A stretch of DNA of 64,000 nt, from the NCBI GenBank assembly GCA_949825065.1, contig OX463841.1, forward strand, positions 18,360,479-18,424,478, in the 5' to 3' direction. This document shows, one piece after another, positions 40,313 through 51,939 of this stretch. This DNA is from Odontocerum albicorne. Taxonomy: Eukaryota > Arthropoda > Insecta > Trichoptera > Odontoceridae. Position 1 is the first letter of the stretch, and every line of letters starts with the position of its first letter. The position numbers were made by a program, and so were the translations under genes. The notes beneath the pieces are model-generated. The model had not been told where the DNA came from. It did no database searches and was given only the letters and a program-made list of their open reading frames with translations.

Positions 40313-40390
40313 TATGAATATTTTTTCAATAATTTTGACAAATATTAATTGCAATTATTAGAACTAAGAACATAATTTTTATTAAAACTA

Positions 40391-40678
40391 AGAACAATTT
40401 TCACACAGAGCAAAAGTGATAAATCACACTGAGCAAAGGTGACAATTTATACAAAACAAAGGTGACAATTTACACAGATCAAAGGTGACAATTCACACAG
40501 AGCAATGTTGACAATTCATACAGAGCAAAGGTGACAATTTACACAAAGTAAAGGTGACAATTCACGCAGAACAAAGGTGACATTTTATACAGAGCAAAGG
40601 TGACAATTCACACAGAGCAAAGATGACAGTTCATATAAAGTAAAGGTGACAATTCATACAGAACAAAGGTGACAATTA
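40391..40678. repeat. 23-bp minisatellite, about 12 copies
   Basis: The unit AAAGGTGACAATTCACACAG plus AGC repeats with few changes and a constant 23-bp period. There is no spacer DNA between units. Confidence 0.9.
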
Positions 40679-41344
40679 CAGTAAAAATTGTCTAGAGAAT
40701 CTTTGTATAGTAGGCTACCACGTGGTTCTCTTATGTGTTGAATAATATGGAATTTAAAGTAAAGAAGAACCCCTAAGAGTGGTCAAAACCTTTTCCACAG
40801 CAGGATACTTTGAGAGACAAAGACGATTAACATTTTCAAAGGACAACGAAGAAGAGCAGGAATGAAATTAATTCAGAAAATCATTAAAATACATTTGTCT
40901 TCGATACATAACAACTGAGACAGCTTTCAATTTATTGGGTAACGTTTCTTTCATCATGCTCTCATTTAAATGGACTGTTTGCCCTAATATTCAACATAAT
41001 ATGCATAATGTATTGTCGTGTGATCACGTCGATCTATTTTGTTATCTATGTCAGTGACACCGGAGCATCGCCAGATACAATTAATTTTGATTATTGGCCG
41101 CCACACCAAAACATTGGGGGATATCAAGTGCAGAACACAAGCTGCTAAAGAAAAATACTTTGTTTCATAAAATTACAGATATTATTAAAAATTTACATTA
41201 TATTTCTATCAACAGGAAACTACAGTTTAAGCAATAACTTTGGTAAACATATGCACCTGTGATTTAATTTCTTCCTGAAAGAAAATGTCGGTTCTTTTCC
41301 CGTAAATTTAGATTAATTCCTATGTGGAAAATCAGGGATCTTAT
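40679..41344. other. Unassigned DNA
   Basis: No gene or repeat was recognised. Confidence 0.4.
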
Positions 41345-41720
41345 TTATTTATTTAACACATTATCGAAAATACGATCTGGCGGGTTTATTGGGCCAAGCG
41401 GCAATCTCTTCCAACCATCTAGACAAAATTAAATAAAGCAAGTTACATGATCGCATAAAATATTCAAATGATTATTCAAATTTATAAAATTTATAGACCG
41501 TATACATATTAAAGTAAAAGTGAGATATCATCAATCGAAGGAAAAGGAAGGGATGGTGGAGAGGAAAAGGAAAGAAAAATCAGGAATGAAACATGTTCTT
41601 TACTGACTAGAAATTAAGAGATTTTTCAGTCGCTTCTTAAAACATGATAAGGACGGATTGAGTCTAACATTGGTTTGTAACTGGTTCCAGAGCCTCAGAG
41701 GTTCTTGATCAGTAAGTAAC
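41345..41720 (-). repeat. LINE family E (SINE partner) 3' end
   Basis: The minus strand ends with GGAAGAGATTGCCGCTTGGC and CAATAAACCCGCCAGATCGT, then a TGTTAAATAAATAAA tail. Further in, a worn LWNQLQTNVRL and KRLKNLLISSQ C terminus is visible. It matches 59590-60010 through most of its length. Confidence 0.68.
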
Positions 41721-41989
41721 AATAATATTACCTTCCATCTTCAGAGCCATGTTTCAGTTACTACACTGCTTTGAAGAAAAAATGATAGTCTTCAAACTAG
41801 TTGAATTTTTTTTGGTTAAATCAAATAGGGGTTTTTTTAAATCAAAAGTCCCGGTGAAACTTAAGGTAAAAATATTAATTACCCTTCGTATTTACTTTAA
41901 AATGAATTAAGATTTTCTACGCGGTTGATACAGTGTACCCCTCAATTACTTGTTTAAATATAATCGTGAAGATAATTCTAATATCGATA

Positions 41990-42152
41990 TAAGGAAACAT
42001 AGAAAATCAGACAAATCATGGGAGTTGTATCAGAAGGTATATAAATGTAGAAGATATGAAGGACTTGTGTCGAGATATAAAAAGTCTAGCCGTCTGTTCT
42101 ATCTGCCTATCTAGGTAGTGAAATGGCGTGACAGTATGTATGTACGAGTTAG
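41990..42152 (+). repeat. LINE family A 3' fragment
   Basis: SCIRRYINVEDMKDLCRDIK, then SSLPI and GCGTGACAGTATGTATGTAC, the terminal text and tail of this family. Confidence 0.6.
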
Positions 42153-42341
42153 TCGATTATTTAAAAAATGAATAATTTATGCACCCGTTTTTCATTGCAC
42201 TTCACTGCCGTTTGTTAATACAAATACAATGCAATATTTTCTAATAAACAAAAAAATATTACATTACCAAAAACCTTATTTAAAATTATCTGCAGTTTTT
42301 TCGATTCAATTAAATAATACTATATGTATAGTATAGTAATA

Positions 42342-43267
42342 CTACCTTGATTAAAACGTTTTAGGACCGGCCACCGTGTGGCGCTGTCAGTCACCCGATT
42401 GGAATTCTTTTTTTTTGTTAGGTTACCACATCTATCATTGACACTTCCTTATAAATTTCAGCGTCATAGCTTGACATTTGTAAAAGTTACGCTGTACTGA
42501 GTACATCTACCTTTGTGCGTGTTTTCGATTCTTTACAATTTTGAGAATGGCATCAACTGTGCATTAACGAGTTTGCAATAAATTTTGTGTGAAAAACGGA
42601 TTTAACGGTCCGCAGACCTTGGAAATGTTGGAGAAGTGTTTTTCGGTGGCACGAACGCTTCATAAGTGGTCGTGAGTCGGTCGAGGATGACGAACGCAGT
42701 GGCAGTCGAAAACCGATGAAAACATCGATAAAATCAAATAAATGTTGGCCAAAAACCACAAATTGACCATCAGAGAGCTGGCAGAGGACTTGAACATCAC
42801 GTATAGATCCGCTCAAGACATTTTTGTTAGTGATTTGGGCCTCAGATGTGTCGCTGCAAAACTGGTGCCGAAAGACCTCAATTTCATGCAAAAAAGGACC
42901 GCGTTGAAATCGCGAAAGACATGATTTCCATGAGTTTTTGACCAAAAACAACACGACTACTATCCAGCAGCCTTTGAATTCACCTAATCTGGCTCCTTGC
43001 GACTTTTTCCTGTTCAACCGACTTAAAAAACCGCTTCGCGGAACGCGTTGTAGCACCCGAGAGGATGTCATGAAAAAATCGAAGACGGCTCTGATGGACA
43101 TACCGAAAATTGAGTATCAGAGGTGTTTCGACGATTGGATCAAGCGCTGGCGTAAATGCGTTGCAATCGATGGAGAGTACTTTGAAGGGGACCATATCAA
43201 TTTTGATGAATAAACTTGTTTTTTTAGATTTTATTAATAAAGTCCTAAAACTTTTTGATCAAGGTAG
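42342..43267 (+). mobile_element. Mariner G (rosa/DD41D-like), internally deleted
   Basis: The ends CTACCTTGATTAAAACGTTT and, reversed, CTACCTTGATCAAAAAGTTT are flanked by TA (42340-42341, 43268-43269). It is 926 bp, shorter than full-length relatives. The coding remnants are described separately. Confidence 0.87.
42742..43213 (+). pseudogene. Mariner G transposase remnants
   Basis: MLAKNHKLTIRELAEDLNIT and YRSAQDIFVSDLGLRCVAAK come from the second helix-turn-helix. After FMQKR the sequence jumps, by a deletion that removes the first two catalytic motifs, to TIQQPLNSPNLAPCDFFLF (third Asp) and LKKPLRGTRC. It ends RWRKCVAIDGEYFEGDHINF with DE, then TAA at 43211-43213. The APCDFFLF and EYFEGDxI end fit the rosa-like (DD41D) group (inference from family knowledge). 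Confidence 0.85.
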
Positions 43268-43269
43268 TA

Positions 43270-43724
43270 TAACCAATGGCCGGAACATTTTAAATCAGTA
43301 TTTGATCTACAACAAAAAAAATATACCAATACTTGTGTTTTCTTATCTTGGGCACTAAAAGCGATATAATCAATCACTGATAACACAATTTGATAAAAGT
43401 AAAGTCTGAAAAGTCTAAATAGTTGTGCATTTTGAACTCAATACTTTTTATAATCCTTGAATTTATCAAAATGTCATTTGAATTGACAAATTGATGCAAT
43501 TGTCAAAGACTAAAATGAAATCGTTGCTAAGAAGTAAATCATCGAGATACACTCTCATTTCAATAAACAAATTTTTATTTTATAATCAACTTATGCTAAT
43601 ATCTGAATATATTTATTTTTAAATCTTAAATATTTAAATAAATATTTATTGAAAATTACTAAACTACTAAGGTGGAAAAGGTGTAGGATATGAACAAATG
43701 AAAAACCTTTTAATTTGTTCCTAT
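43270..43724. other. AT-rich DNA
   Basis: No gene or repeat was recognised. Confidence 0.5.
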
Positions 43725-44030
43725 TATGGTATATTCACTTAGAGGAGAGCTGAGTATCGCTGACAGATTGTCAACAATATGCTTACGAGTTCTTGAATTC
43801 TTTGGACATGTCGCCCACGGCTAAGGAAATAATTTGGAGAGGTTCATGGAAGTGTTTAAAGACGGTGTTACAAAAGAACTTTTAAGTAGACCAAGTAAGG
43901 TACTTAATCGGACTATCATTACGAGCAGGATCTTGCCAAGCTGTTGAGTATAAAGATGAATGGAGAGGAATCGTCAAAAGGCTTTCATTTAGTCATGTGG
44001 CTCACTGATGAGAAATGCGACTGTGAAGAA
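43725..44030 (+). pseudogene. LINE RT C-terminal fragment
   Basis: RLSIADRLSTICLRVLEFFG plus HVAH, then NNLERFMEVFKDGV and a worn RWRGIVRK-like stretch. It is the end of another insect RT family (compare RRDGDNLERLMVEGKVxGKR). Confidence 0.6.
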
Positions 44031-44204
44031 TATTAACGTTTTTTTTCAGTTCAACAATTTGTATTCCGGAAGTTTTATTTTGCAGTACCAATCGTCTCCG
44101 TGCACTTCATTGTCATTAGCCAGGTTTCTTTATTTGTTAATTTGCATTTTATAGGGATATTGTAATGCATTGTGATAAAGTCATGTTTTCAATTGAGATC
44201 GCTC

Positions 44205-45010
44205 TCAGATTGATGAGTTTTGTTATTTGGGCAATATGTTTACGTGTGATGGACAATTTGAATGGGACATTGAATGAAGGGTTGCGACAGAAAACCATAT
44301 AAACGGAGCACTTAATGTTATATACAACAACCGCACGATATCAACAGTTACAAAAATGATAACACATCATGTTGCGTTGGTTCCCACTTTGATGTATTGA
44401 AGTGAAACTTAGATTTGATAGAAGATATATAAGTGTAAAATTAATGCAGTGGAGATACGCGCACTAAGAAAATATAAGTGTAAAATTAATGCAGTGGAGA
44501 TACGCGCACTAAGGAAATATAAGTGTAAAATTAAGTGTAAAATTAATGCAGTGGAGATACGCGCACTAAGGAAATATAAGTGTAAAATTAATGCAGTGGA
44601 GATACGTGTACTAAGAAAATTTTGTAAAGTGTCAATGTTTGAAAGAAGACGGAATGAAAATATTAGAAATGAATATATCGATAACATGGATGTTTTAAAT
44701 GAGATGATGAAAGGAGCTTTAATATGGTTTGGGCATGTGGAGAGAATCAATGATAAAAGAATGACTAAGCGAGTATACTCAAGTCAGAAATGTAAGGTGT
44801 GCGTAGAATAGGTAGACTGAAATAAATGTGGCTGGACCAAATGGAGCAGATTTTAAAAGGAGGTAAAGTGAGAAGTATGAGTAATAGAAGACTGTGAATG
44901 ACGAGATGTATGAATATAGAGGAGGTACAAGTTGTGTACTTGGATATAAAAGTTTATAAATCTGTTCTCTCTGCCTACCCCGCAAACGACACGGCATGAT
45001 TATATGTATG
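44205..45010 (+). pseudogene. LINE family A RT C-terminal part with internal tandem duplication
   Basis: It starts SYLGNMFTCDGQFEWDIE-like near 44210, then ENHINGALNVIYNNRTISTV. From about 44425 a 45-bp block encoding YKCKINAVEIRALRK repeats four times in frame (to 44610), with a 10-bp extra piece between copies 2 and 3. RNENIRNEYIDNMDVLNEMM, LIWFGHVERINDKRMTKRVY and, in a broken frame, YMNIEEVQVVYLDIK follow. The end is GGCATGATTATATGTATGTA. The expansion lies where normal copies have a single NAVEMRALR. Confidence 0.8.
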
Positions 45011-45164
45011 TAAGATAGTTATCAGCGAAAGTTTGATTGGGACAAATATCTTGTTCTTATTCCCTCCTAGCTTAGATGATAGACTCAGTATTTATATTAC
45101 TTACGAATTCTTTCAAAGAAACTTTCAGAATTATAACTGGAATTTTATATGACCAAAAAATCTA

Positions 45165-45460
45165 GTATACAATGGAAAGGTTTACAAAATAGCTGTGCTC
45201 TACAGCTCGGAGTGCTGGGCTTCAAGACCCCAGAAATACAGAAATGGGCTGCCAATGTGGCTGGTCTTTAAAGTTAAGAATATACATGTTAGAAGCAGCC
45301 TGAAAGTAGTACCAAGGAGAAGTTCATCTGAGATGGACATGTGTGCAAGGCAAGCAAAAAATATATCGTCAACAAGGCCATGCAGTTAGATAGTTGGAAA
45401 AAAGGATCTTGGCAGCCACCAGCGATTTGGCTGTCATCAGAAAAGTAAAGACAGATATTT
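45165..45460 (+). pseudogene. LINE RT fragment
   Basis: VLYSSECWASRPQKYRNGLP and EMDMCARQAKNISSTRPCS, a worn version of the LYGSECWA...EMRML...RRRLQWFGHVxRM region. Confidence 0.6.
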
Positions 45461-47390
45461 TATAACAATGACCATATTGTTCAGGGTTTCAATCCAGAGT
45501 TTGTTGTTACTTTGATTTTTCTAAAAAAAAATTCAATGAATGGAATTTTTTTAAGTCTCTTTAAATACCATAATTCTGAAGTATTAAGAACACCGTTTGA
45601 TTCTAACTTTTATCGTTTTAATTATAAGAAAACCGAACGTGATATTATATATTAAAATAGAATATGAACTTTGTTTTTTTTTGCTTCTAAAATATGAAGG
45701 CAATCCATTATTCTTTGGCAATAAAAAGAAGTAGACAAGCAAATATCATATTATTACCTAAGTTTGTCTTGCTATGTAATGACAAATAAAAAACCCAGCA
45801 GTATTGATGATTGATTATCCAAATTGTTCGATCGAATAAAAAAGCAAATTGCTAATAATAAATTATTTTTTTAAATATCTTTATAAAAGTATAAATGAAC
45901 ACATACCATTTATGTAATATTAATTTTCAGGAAATAACGTAAATTGAAATATGTTTCAGTAATATCGGCGCGAGACTGAGCCGTATGTGACACAAGGCAA
46001 CCCGCACTATCTGCTCGCCTAGAGCTCACTGAAATATTTCTGATAGGACAGAGTTCATATACCTAGTCGTGGAGAATGCTGAGAAGAGATAAGTGTGACA
46101 TAACTAACTAAAATAAAGCGACTCACATTGAAAGTGGAATGAAGACCAAGTTCACCATTGACTGCGAACAGAACTGAAAGATCGGACAGAAATAAGTAGG
46201 AAGGTTATTCAGTTTATTTACGATACGATCGCTTGACGTAATAAAAATGGCAACACGGGTGATTTTTTTGTTTTCTTTTTGTTGTCGAGTTTTTCTTTCG
46301 AATTTATATTTTCAAGAGACAGAGTGTCTTTGTTCTATCTCAGAGTATTTTATTCAACAACTAAGAGACTGTTTATGAATTTGAAAAGCATCTACGTCAA
46401 AGTCAATGAATTGGTTTGTCTCTTAACATTGTGACGTTCTGTATTTGATTTTTATATGGCTTTTGATTAATTTTATTTTCAGGATATTTTTTTAAGTAAA
46501 CTCTTTGATTTAATTGATTTTTGTGTCTGCAAGATATACATTTTAAAAGCGATAATTGTTACTAAATATATCTAAAACAGTATTCAGAATTTTGGGAATT
46601 ACAACAAGGAAGAGAAATATTAACTTTTGGATTTGATACGGAAAAAATGTTTTCTTCTTCTTCTTGAATTATAGCTTTGAACTTCAACAAATGATTGAAT
46701 TGTTTTGAGTATGAGTCGATCAGTCATTTACCATGATTAATCAAAATAAAACACTTTACTCGGTCTATTCCTCACTCTTCATTAATTTCAATTTACTTAT
46801 ATCATAAAGGTTATCAAAACCTAACTACAAAATATATTCAATGTTGCTCTGACTCAAATGAATTTTTTTTAAATATTGTTGAGATCTCGTTTTTGTAAAA
46901 ACGTAAGTATATTAATTTATTTATCACTTTCGTAGAAATATAATACCTTTTGCAAATGTATTACTTTAAATCAATTTCTTCCAATCAATCAGCTTTTGTC
47001 TGGTAATTATTATTGGTATCCATGACAGTGTTATATTTATTTATACAGCTCGTTCTCGATCTTACCAAGTCTTGCTTGGTTTTATATTTATTTAAATATT
47101 TAAATTTTATTGAAATATTTCATGATTATTTAAAAATTGTAACCGTTCTATTAACTGACCCTTAAACTTTTCAAAGGAACATTGCACCCTAAAATGCAAT
47201 GATATATTTATTAAATTTAATGAATAAAAACATCTATGAAACATGTTTTATTTATCATATTGTATTTTAAATTTGAATATTAAATTCACTATCAAATGAT
47301 CTTTTTAATTAACTTTTTAGAAAATTTTCACTCAAAAAATCAACAGAAAACTGAAAAACATTTTTTTTAATAAAAAGAAGGTATTAAGGT
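45461..47390. other. Long AT-rich stretch with one G+C-richer patch
   Basis: No gene was recognised in about 1.9 kb. Around 45965-46030 composition rises and one frame reads YRRETEPYVTQGNPHYLLA before TAG, but it has an in-frame TAA directly after the only plausible acceptor, so it is not called. Confidence 0.5.
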
Positions 47391-47397
47391 ATTAGTA

Positions 47398-47560
47398 AGA
47401 CGACCTCCGTGGCCTGGTGGTAAGACACTTGTCTGCCGATCCTGAGGTTGCGGGTTCGATCCCCGCTGGAACCCAGATCTTTTAAATAGGATTCCAGTCT
47501 AGTTAACACTTAGGGCCTATAAAAAAAATCTTTATGGCTGGTTGGACGTATAACTCAAAA
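47398..47560 (+). repeat. tRNA-derived SINE, best copy
   Basis: It starts GACGACCTCCGTGGCCTGG, with an A-box-like TGGCCTGGTGG and a good B box GGTTCGATCCC at 47453-47463. A body of TAGGATTCCAGTCTAGTTAA and TTAGGGCCTATAAA follows and ends CTGGTTGG, cut before the tail. No complete cloverleaf or terminator is seen, so it is a SINE and not a tRNA gene. Confidence 0.8.
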
Positions 47561-47694
47561 ACACTATTTGTTTTATTTAAAAATAACTAAAAACCGGAAA
47601 AAATATTTTAACTCCGATTATTAAAATTATTTTTGTATTGTTTATAGTTAAGGCATTAACATTGTGGAGGTTTAAATACATTGTAATTTATTTT

Positions 47695-47822
47695 TATCAA
47701 ACACTGTTTATTCCACTTTTTCAGACAAGATTCTTGTTTGTGCTACCCTGAAGATGAGGTGAAAGCCTTGAAACCGGTAGGGTTATACCGTTATAAAAAG
47801 TGAAATAAACAGTGTTTGATGA
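47695..47822. repeat. Foldback MITE of about 128 bp
   Basis: ATCAAACACTGTTTATTCCA and its mirror TGAAATAAACAGTGTTTGAT form near-perfect 26-bp arms. The centre shares the GATGAGGTGAAAGCCTTGAA block with 14500-14668. Confidence 0.78.
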
Positions 47823-47829
47823 AAACAAA

Positions 47830-48207
47830 TTACCAAAAATTATTTATGTTATTATTGTATAAATTATAACAACAATTATATGCAAACAAGCCCTGTCTTG
47901 CCCTTGTCTTTAAAAAGTGTTCATGTTACTACGAAATTTATTAAATAGAACTACAATTATTCAATATTTATTTACTTTAAATAAATAATAAATAGGAATA
48001 CATGCTTTTTTATATTATTCCGAACAAGTATTTTTCTAGGATTAGTAAATATCGTTGAAGATGAAGTTTTTTAAAGTAAGCACTTTCAATTATCTTAAAG
48101 AAACAATTACTATTGATTTCGACTAATTTGAAATCTTAACACAAACAATACAAGCATCAAAACAAAACACCTGTCAACACCGTCTCACGAAATGTAAACA
48201 AACAAAC
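47830..48207. other. AT-rich DNA
   Basis: No gene or repeat was recognised. If 48208-48360 is a first exon, this is the start of its first intron. Confidence 0.4.
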
Positions 48208-48360
48208 CTGGTGATTATTGTATTTGAGACGACGCCATGAGAGAGGAAACTGTCTGTAGTCCGGAGGAAGTAGAGCCAAGAAGACAACGAGGAAGAGAGA
48301 GATTACAGAGGCTGCCTGGTCCTCATTTCCTCTTGACTTAGAACCGCGTGAAATCGACAT
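48208..48360 (-). CDS. Candidate first exon of an unknown membrane protein
   Basis: ATG at 48360 opens 51 codons ending at CACCAG|GTTTGT, a plausible donor in phase 0. The product starts MSISRGSKSRGNEDQ and has a hydrophobic segment AASVISLFLVVFLALL followed by a basic stretch (SWRRLKYNN). Composition is less AT-rich than the surroundings, which suits an exon. I do not recognise the family and cannot find a following exon. It could be a signal anchor or secretory leader, or a chance frame. Confidence 0.35.
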
Positions 48361-48657
48361 GTATAGCCACGAGATGAGACTAGACTAGACAAAGATTCAT
48401 AGATGCTAGATCTGCTCTGCACGCTATTCCAACAGTTTTTGGCTCTGGAGCAACCATTAATCTATTTGCAACTCCTACTTATCATGTCAAAACATTGTTT
48501 TTACCTTGATTTAAAAGTTTTTTGTCTAAAAACGTGAAGTTTTTTTTGTCGTTTCTCCTTCGTGCATTTGAGATGCGTGGGCGGGTGTTGACGTGAGAAA
48601 ATATGGTAAAATATAAACATTTTGTTTGTATATTATATTGCTTCCGCTTGTATATAT

Positions 48658-49313
48658 CAGTGGTCCCCAACCTTTTTGTCACCGCGGACCGGTCAACGTT
48701 TCATAATTTTACCACGGCCCACTGGGGGGGGGGGGGGGCACATTGAATGTAGTTTTTTTTTTAAATTTAATAACAATATATTTGTACAATATATATCGTA
48801 ATAATAAAATTTACAACTGTGGTACATAAGTTATAGTGACAAATAATAGTAGAGAAAACACAAGGTTTGTGGGAAAAGTGAAGAAAAAATATATAATAAC
48901 AATGAAGGATTATTAAGTTTCAGATAATTTTTAAATTTTCTTTTGGATTGATGGGTATTTTCAATATTTTTAAGGTTCAACGGAAGGTTGAAAGTATTTT
49001 TTTCCAAGATAGAGAAAAGAATTTATTTTGAGAATGCTTAGGGTTTAATATCGGGATTTTACTCGTAATGTTATTCTGATATCTTGCGGTAGTGTGGTGT
49101 TGTTTTATTTCGAAGGTATTGTCGGAAGGTCGGTGGTAACTTAGCGTGAAGGGGTTTTCAACGGAATAATTATTTTAAGGTATAATTAAGTGTTATTGGG
49201 TATGTTCGATTTTTCAAAAGTAATTTTGATTTTTAAGCAGGCCCTTACGCGGCCCAGTACCATTTGGTCCACGGCCCGGTACCGGGCCGCGGCCCGGGGG
49301 TTGGGGATCACTG
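48658..49313. mobile_element. hAT MITE with perfect 8-bp duplication
   Basis: The ends CAGTGGTCCCCAACCTTTTT and, reversed, CAGTGATCCCCAACCCCCGG lie between two copies of GTATATAT (48650-48657, 49314-49321). A run of G (near 48725) and the GGCCCGGTACCGGGCCGCGG palindrome are notable. It belongs to a hAT family widespread in animals. There is no transposase. Confidence 0.92.
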
Positions 49314-49437
49314 GTATATATGACAAGAAAGGGAGGTGTTTGTTGAAATAAATATTTTAATCGTAATGATTATGTGAGAAATAAATATTTTGATCGTAAT
49401 GATTATGCGAGAAATGAAAAAAACAATTTAAGTGATA

Positions 49438-49515
49438 AAAAAGGACAAATTATATGGCGCTGTTTAGAAAACAAACTCTCTTTAAGAGCGCTCCAGCTCG
49501 GGACTTTAACTCATT
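49438..49515 (-). repeat. LINE family D 3' tip
   Basis: ACAAATTATATGGCGCTGTT and ACAAACTCTC, reversed, match the end of the copy at 63600-63660. It lies next to the LTR element. Confidence 0.5.
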
Positions 49516-49560
49516 GTTATTGGCAGATAAAAAATATAACAAACTAAATGTATATAAGTT

Positions 49561-50992
49561 TTCAGACTTTTTACCCTTTAATTAATTAAGTTGGATTACT
49601 AAAAGCCTGGATGTTACAATGTATGACTCTTACTCCGGTAGCTCAGTATAGGTAAAACAAGGCTCAATAAGATCTCAAGATGTCGTGGGAAGAGGTAGGC
49701 ATTCGTCAGTGCTTGGGTAGGTATAAATACATAATGAAACACATATTTGCTGTTAATTGGTTATATATTTAATCCTGACGAGCTGATACTCCGTCAGGAA
49801 AATCAAATGGGCAGATTTCTCGCTGCTACTCCGCTAACCTTTCAGATGGACAGGCAGTCGAAGTAATTTATTATCACACAACAGTCCGTTGCGGAAATGT
49901 GTCAATTCTCAAAGATTAGATCTCGCCAATCTCTAGAATACTCAAATATCACCATAAAATGACAAGCAAAAGAGGATAAATAAGGTTGATCTTACTCCAA
50001 TACAGGACAAAATGTATTATCCCAGATCCGCTTCAAGTGTATGACCAGGTCGACTCGTATATGGCCCTCTGACCTTATACTGTTACTACAGGGCCGCTGA
50101 TGTGAAGAAATTCCCTCAGTGGTTGGCGACCGCCAATTCGTGCCGTAATACACCCACACGACTCAGTTCCTCGGGAATTTACCGGACAAATTGTATCAAA
50201 TAAGAATGAACAATCAAATGTGAGAAAAGCTTGTTCAAGTTCGCGAACAGCGTCAAGACGAGAATGATGTTGACTTGATAACTTCGTGGCGAGAGAAAGG
50301 GCTCGGAAGATCGCGGTCCCTTAATTTAAGGGATCTCAGCCTAGCGCCGCCATTTTGGAACTCTATAGAAAGTCCCTCGCGACCGTTAAAAAAATCATAA
50401 ACCTTTTCGTTATTTTGCCAATGAATAGTCTATTTAAACTTTCACAGCGTAATTAAGTCGAGAATCCTTTTTGTATAACATCCGGTGAAACTTATTGTTT
50501 AAGAGACAATACTGGACCCTTCTTTTTTTTAATGTATCTCGAGTGAATTGTTATTCTCAGCCGTTGTTTTCAATATTTAACTATGTCCGTAATAAATTAA
50601 GCTCGACGTATTTCTTTAGAAAGGAGAAGAGAAATTTTTTGACCCCTTTTTTCTCTCTCGCATGACAATCGCGGTCATAAAAGCGCCTTCGCCCTCGAAA
50701 TATATCTTGCGCAAAGTTTTATTTTCTTTTCTTAGTAACAATAGTTATCTGTGACTGCAATAAAACAGATCGCAGACGGAACACTAATTACCGATCCTCA
50801 TAAAGTGTCGTGTATTTCTATACAAATGGGAAGACAAGCCAGCCACTCGAGGCAGTTAAGTTTGAAACAATAGGAAGCAATCCTTCTCGAAAATGACGCA
50901 AGATCTCCCTTTGACTGCTCTGGTTCACTATTTTTAATGGTTATTTTTTAACTACAATAAACTAATTGGTCGGCCGTACCCAAGTCCTGACA
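49561..50992 (-). repeat. 3' LTR (1432 bp)
   Basis: On the element strand it starts TGTCAGGACTTGGGTACGGC and ends AAAAAGTCTGAA. It has the same length as the other LTR and is identical to it at every position I compared. It contains a TATAAATA-like box near 49721-49730. Confidence 0.93.
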
Positions 50993-51002
50993 CTCCATTT
51001 TA
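50993..51002 (-). other. Polypurine tract next to the 3' LTR
   Basis: On the element strand AAAATGGAG directly precedes TGTCAGG of the 3' LTR. This is the position where plus-strand synthesis is primed. It is short, as is common in gypsy elements. Confidence 0.6.
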
Positions 51003-51929
51003 TGTTACCGAAAAAAAAAAAAAATAAAAAAAAAATAATAATTCAAGTACTGATTACGGCCCTGTGTCAATTGGTCATACACCTGCTTGCCGAAACAAGG
51101 ATTAGATACTATGCTAAAGGGCATGACGTTACTGGGTCATGCCGGATACGCTCGTGGACGATTTAATAAGCCCCTGCATTTGCGAAAGAGTAGGAAACCA
51201 CGAAAAACTAGCTCTCAGGGCTTCCCTATCTAAGAACACCTGGAAACAGTTAAACATTTTATAGAGCAAGGCACAATACAGGAGAACATCAATTATCGCC
51301 TTCCCCTCAACATGGTTACACATAATAAGTCTTATTATTATTTTTACAAAAAAAAAAAAAAGAAACATACAACATTTAGGATAACAAGACAAAACAGTCA
51401 CAAGAGTAATGTTCAAGAACAGATACTATCGCCTTCTCTACAGCATGGTTACACCTAATAATTCTTATTAATTTACAATAGAAAAATGTACAAACATTTA
51501 AGATTACAAAGGCAACACACTCACAAGAGTAATGCCCAAAAACAGATCAAGTTACTTAATAGTAATTATGTTAGTTCACAACGGCTTCCCCAGAACCGGA
51601 TCCGATAGTCTGCACTTTTAGGGGCACTGATTTAGTTTCTTAACCTAATCACTTGAATTAAGGAAGCAAGGTGAGTTTCCTCCCGCTTGTCTGGTGATCT
51701 TTGATATTGCAAGATACAAGTCTGGCGATATATCAATAATGAGACTATATAAGACACATTTAACATACGATTTTCCATTACACGGCCCTGAGACACCACT
51801 CATAGGGGCGACATCTGACTATAGGCCTCCTCCAGGTCTAAAAACTGACAAGAAACAGTTACACTTGGTTATACAATACAGCAAATATGTGTTTATAATA
51901 TCATCACCTCGGGGATCGTCATCCCTTTA
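51003..51929. other. LTR element interior, non-coding
   Basis: It contains poly-A runs, a direct repeat of about 150 bp (near 51265-51390 and 51415-51540, both with ATGGTTACAC...AATAA and CAAGAGTAATG), and no recognised coding sequence. Confidence 0.5.
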
Positions 51930-51939
51930 GTGCCAATTC

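Noticed and set aside
40391..40678. CRISPR-like regular array
   Set aside because: The units are contiguous with no unique spacers and the DNA is eukaryotic. It is a minisatellite.
42553..43101. 182-codon minus-strand frame
   Set aside because: It is antisense to mariner G transposase remnants.
45961..46023. Frame reading YRRETEPYVTQGNPHYLLA then TAG, like a last exon
   Set aside because: The only fitting acceptor (GTTTCAG before 45960) puts an in-frame TAA at the first codon. No partner exon is seen.
47398..47475. Possible tRNA gene
   Set aside because: A and B boxes are present, but no acceptor or anticodon stem can be drawn and related copies are dispersed, so it is a SINE head.
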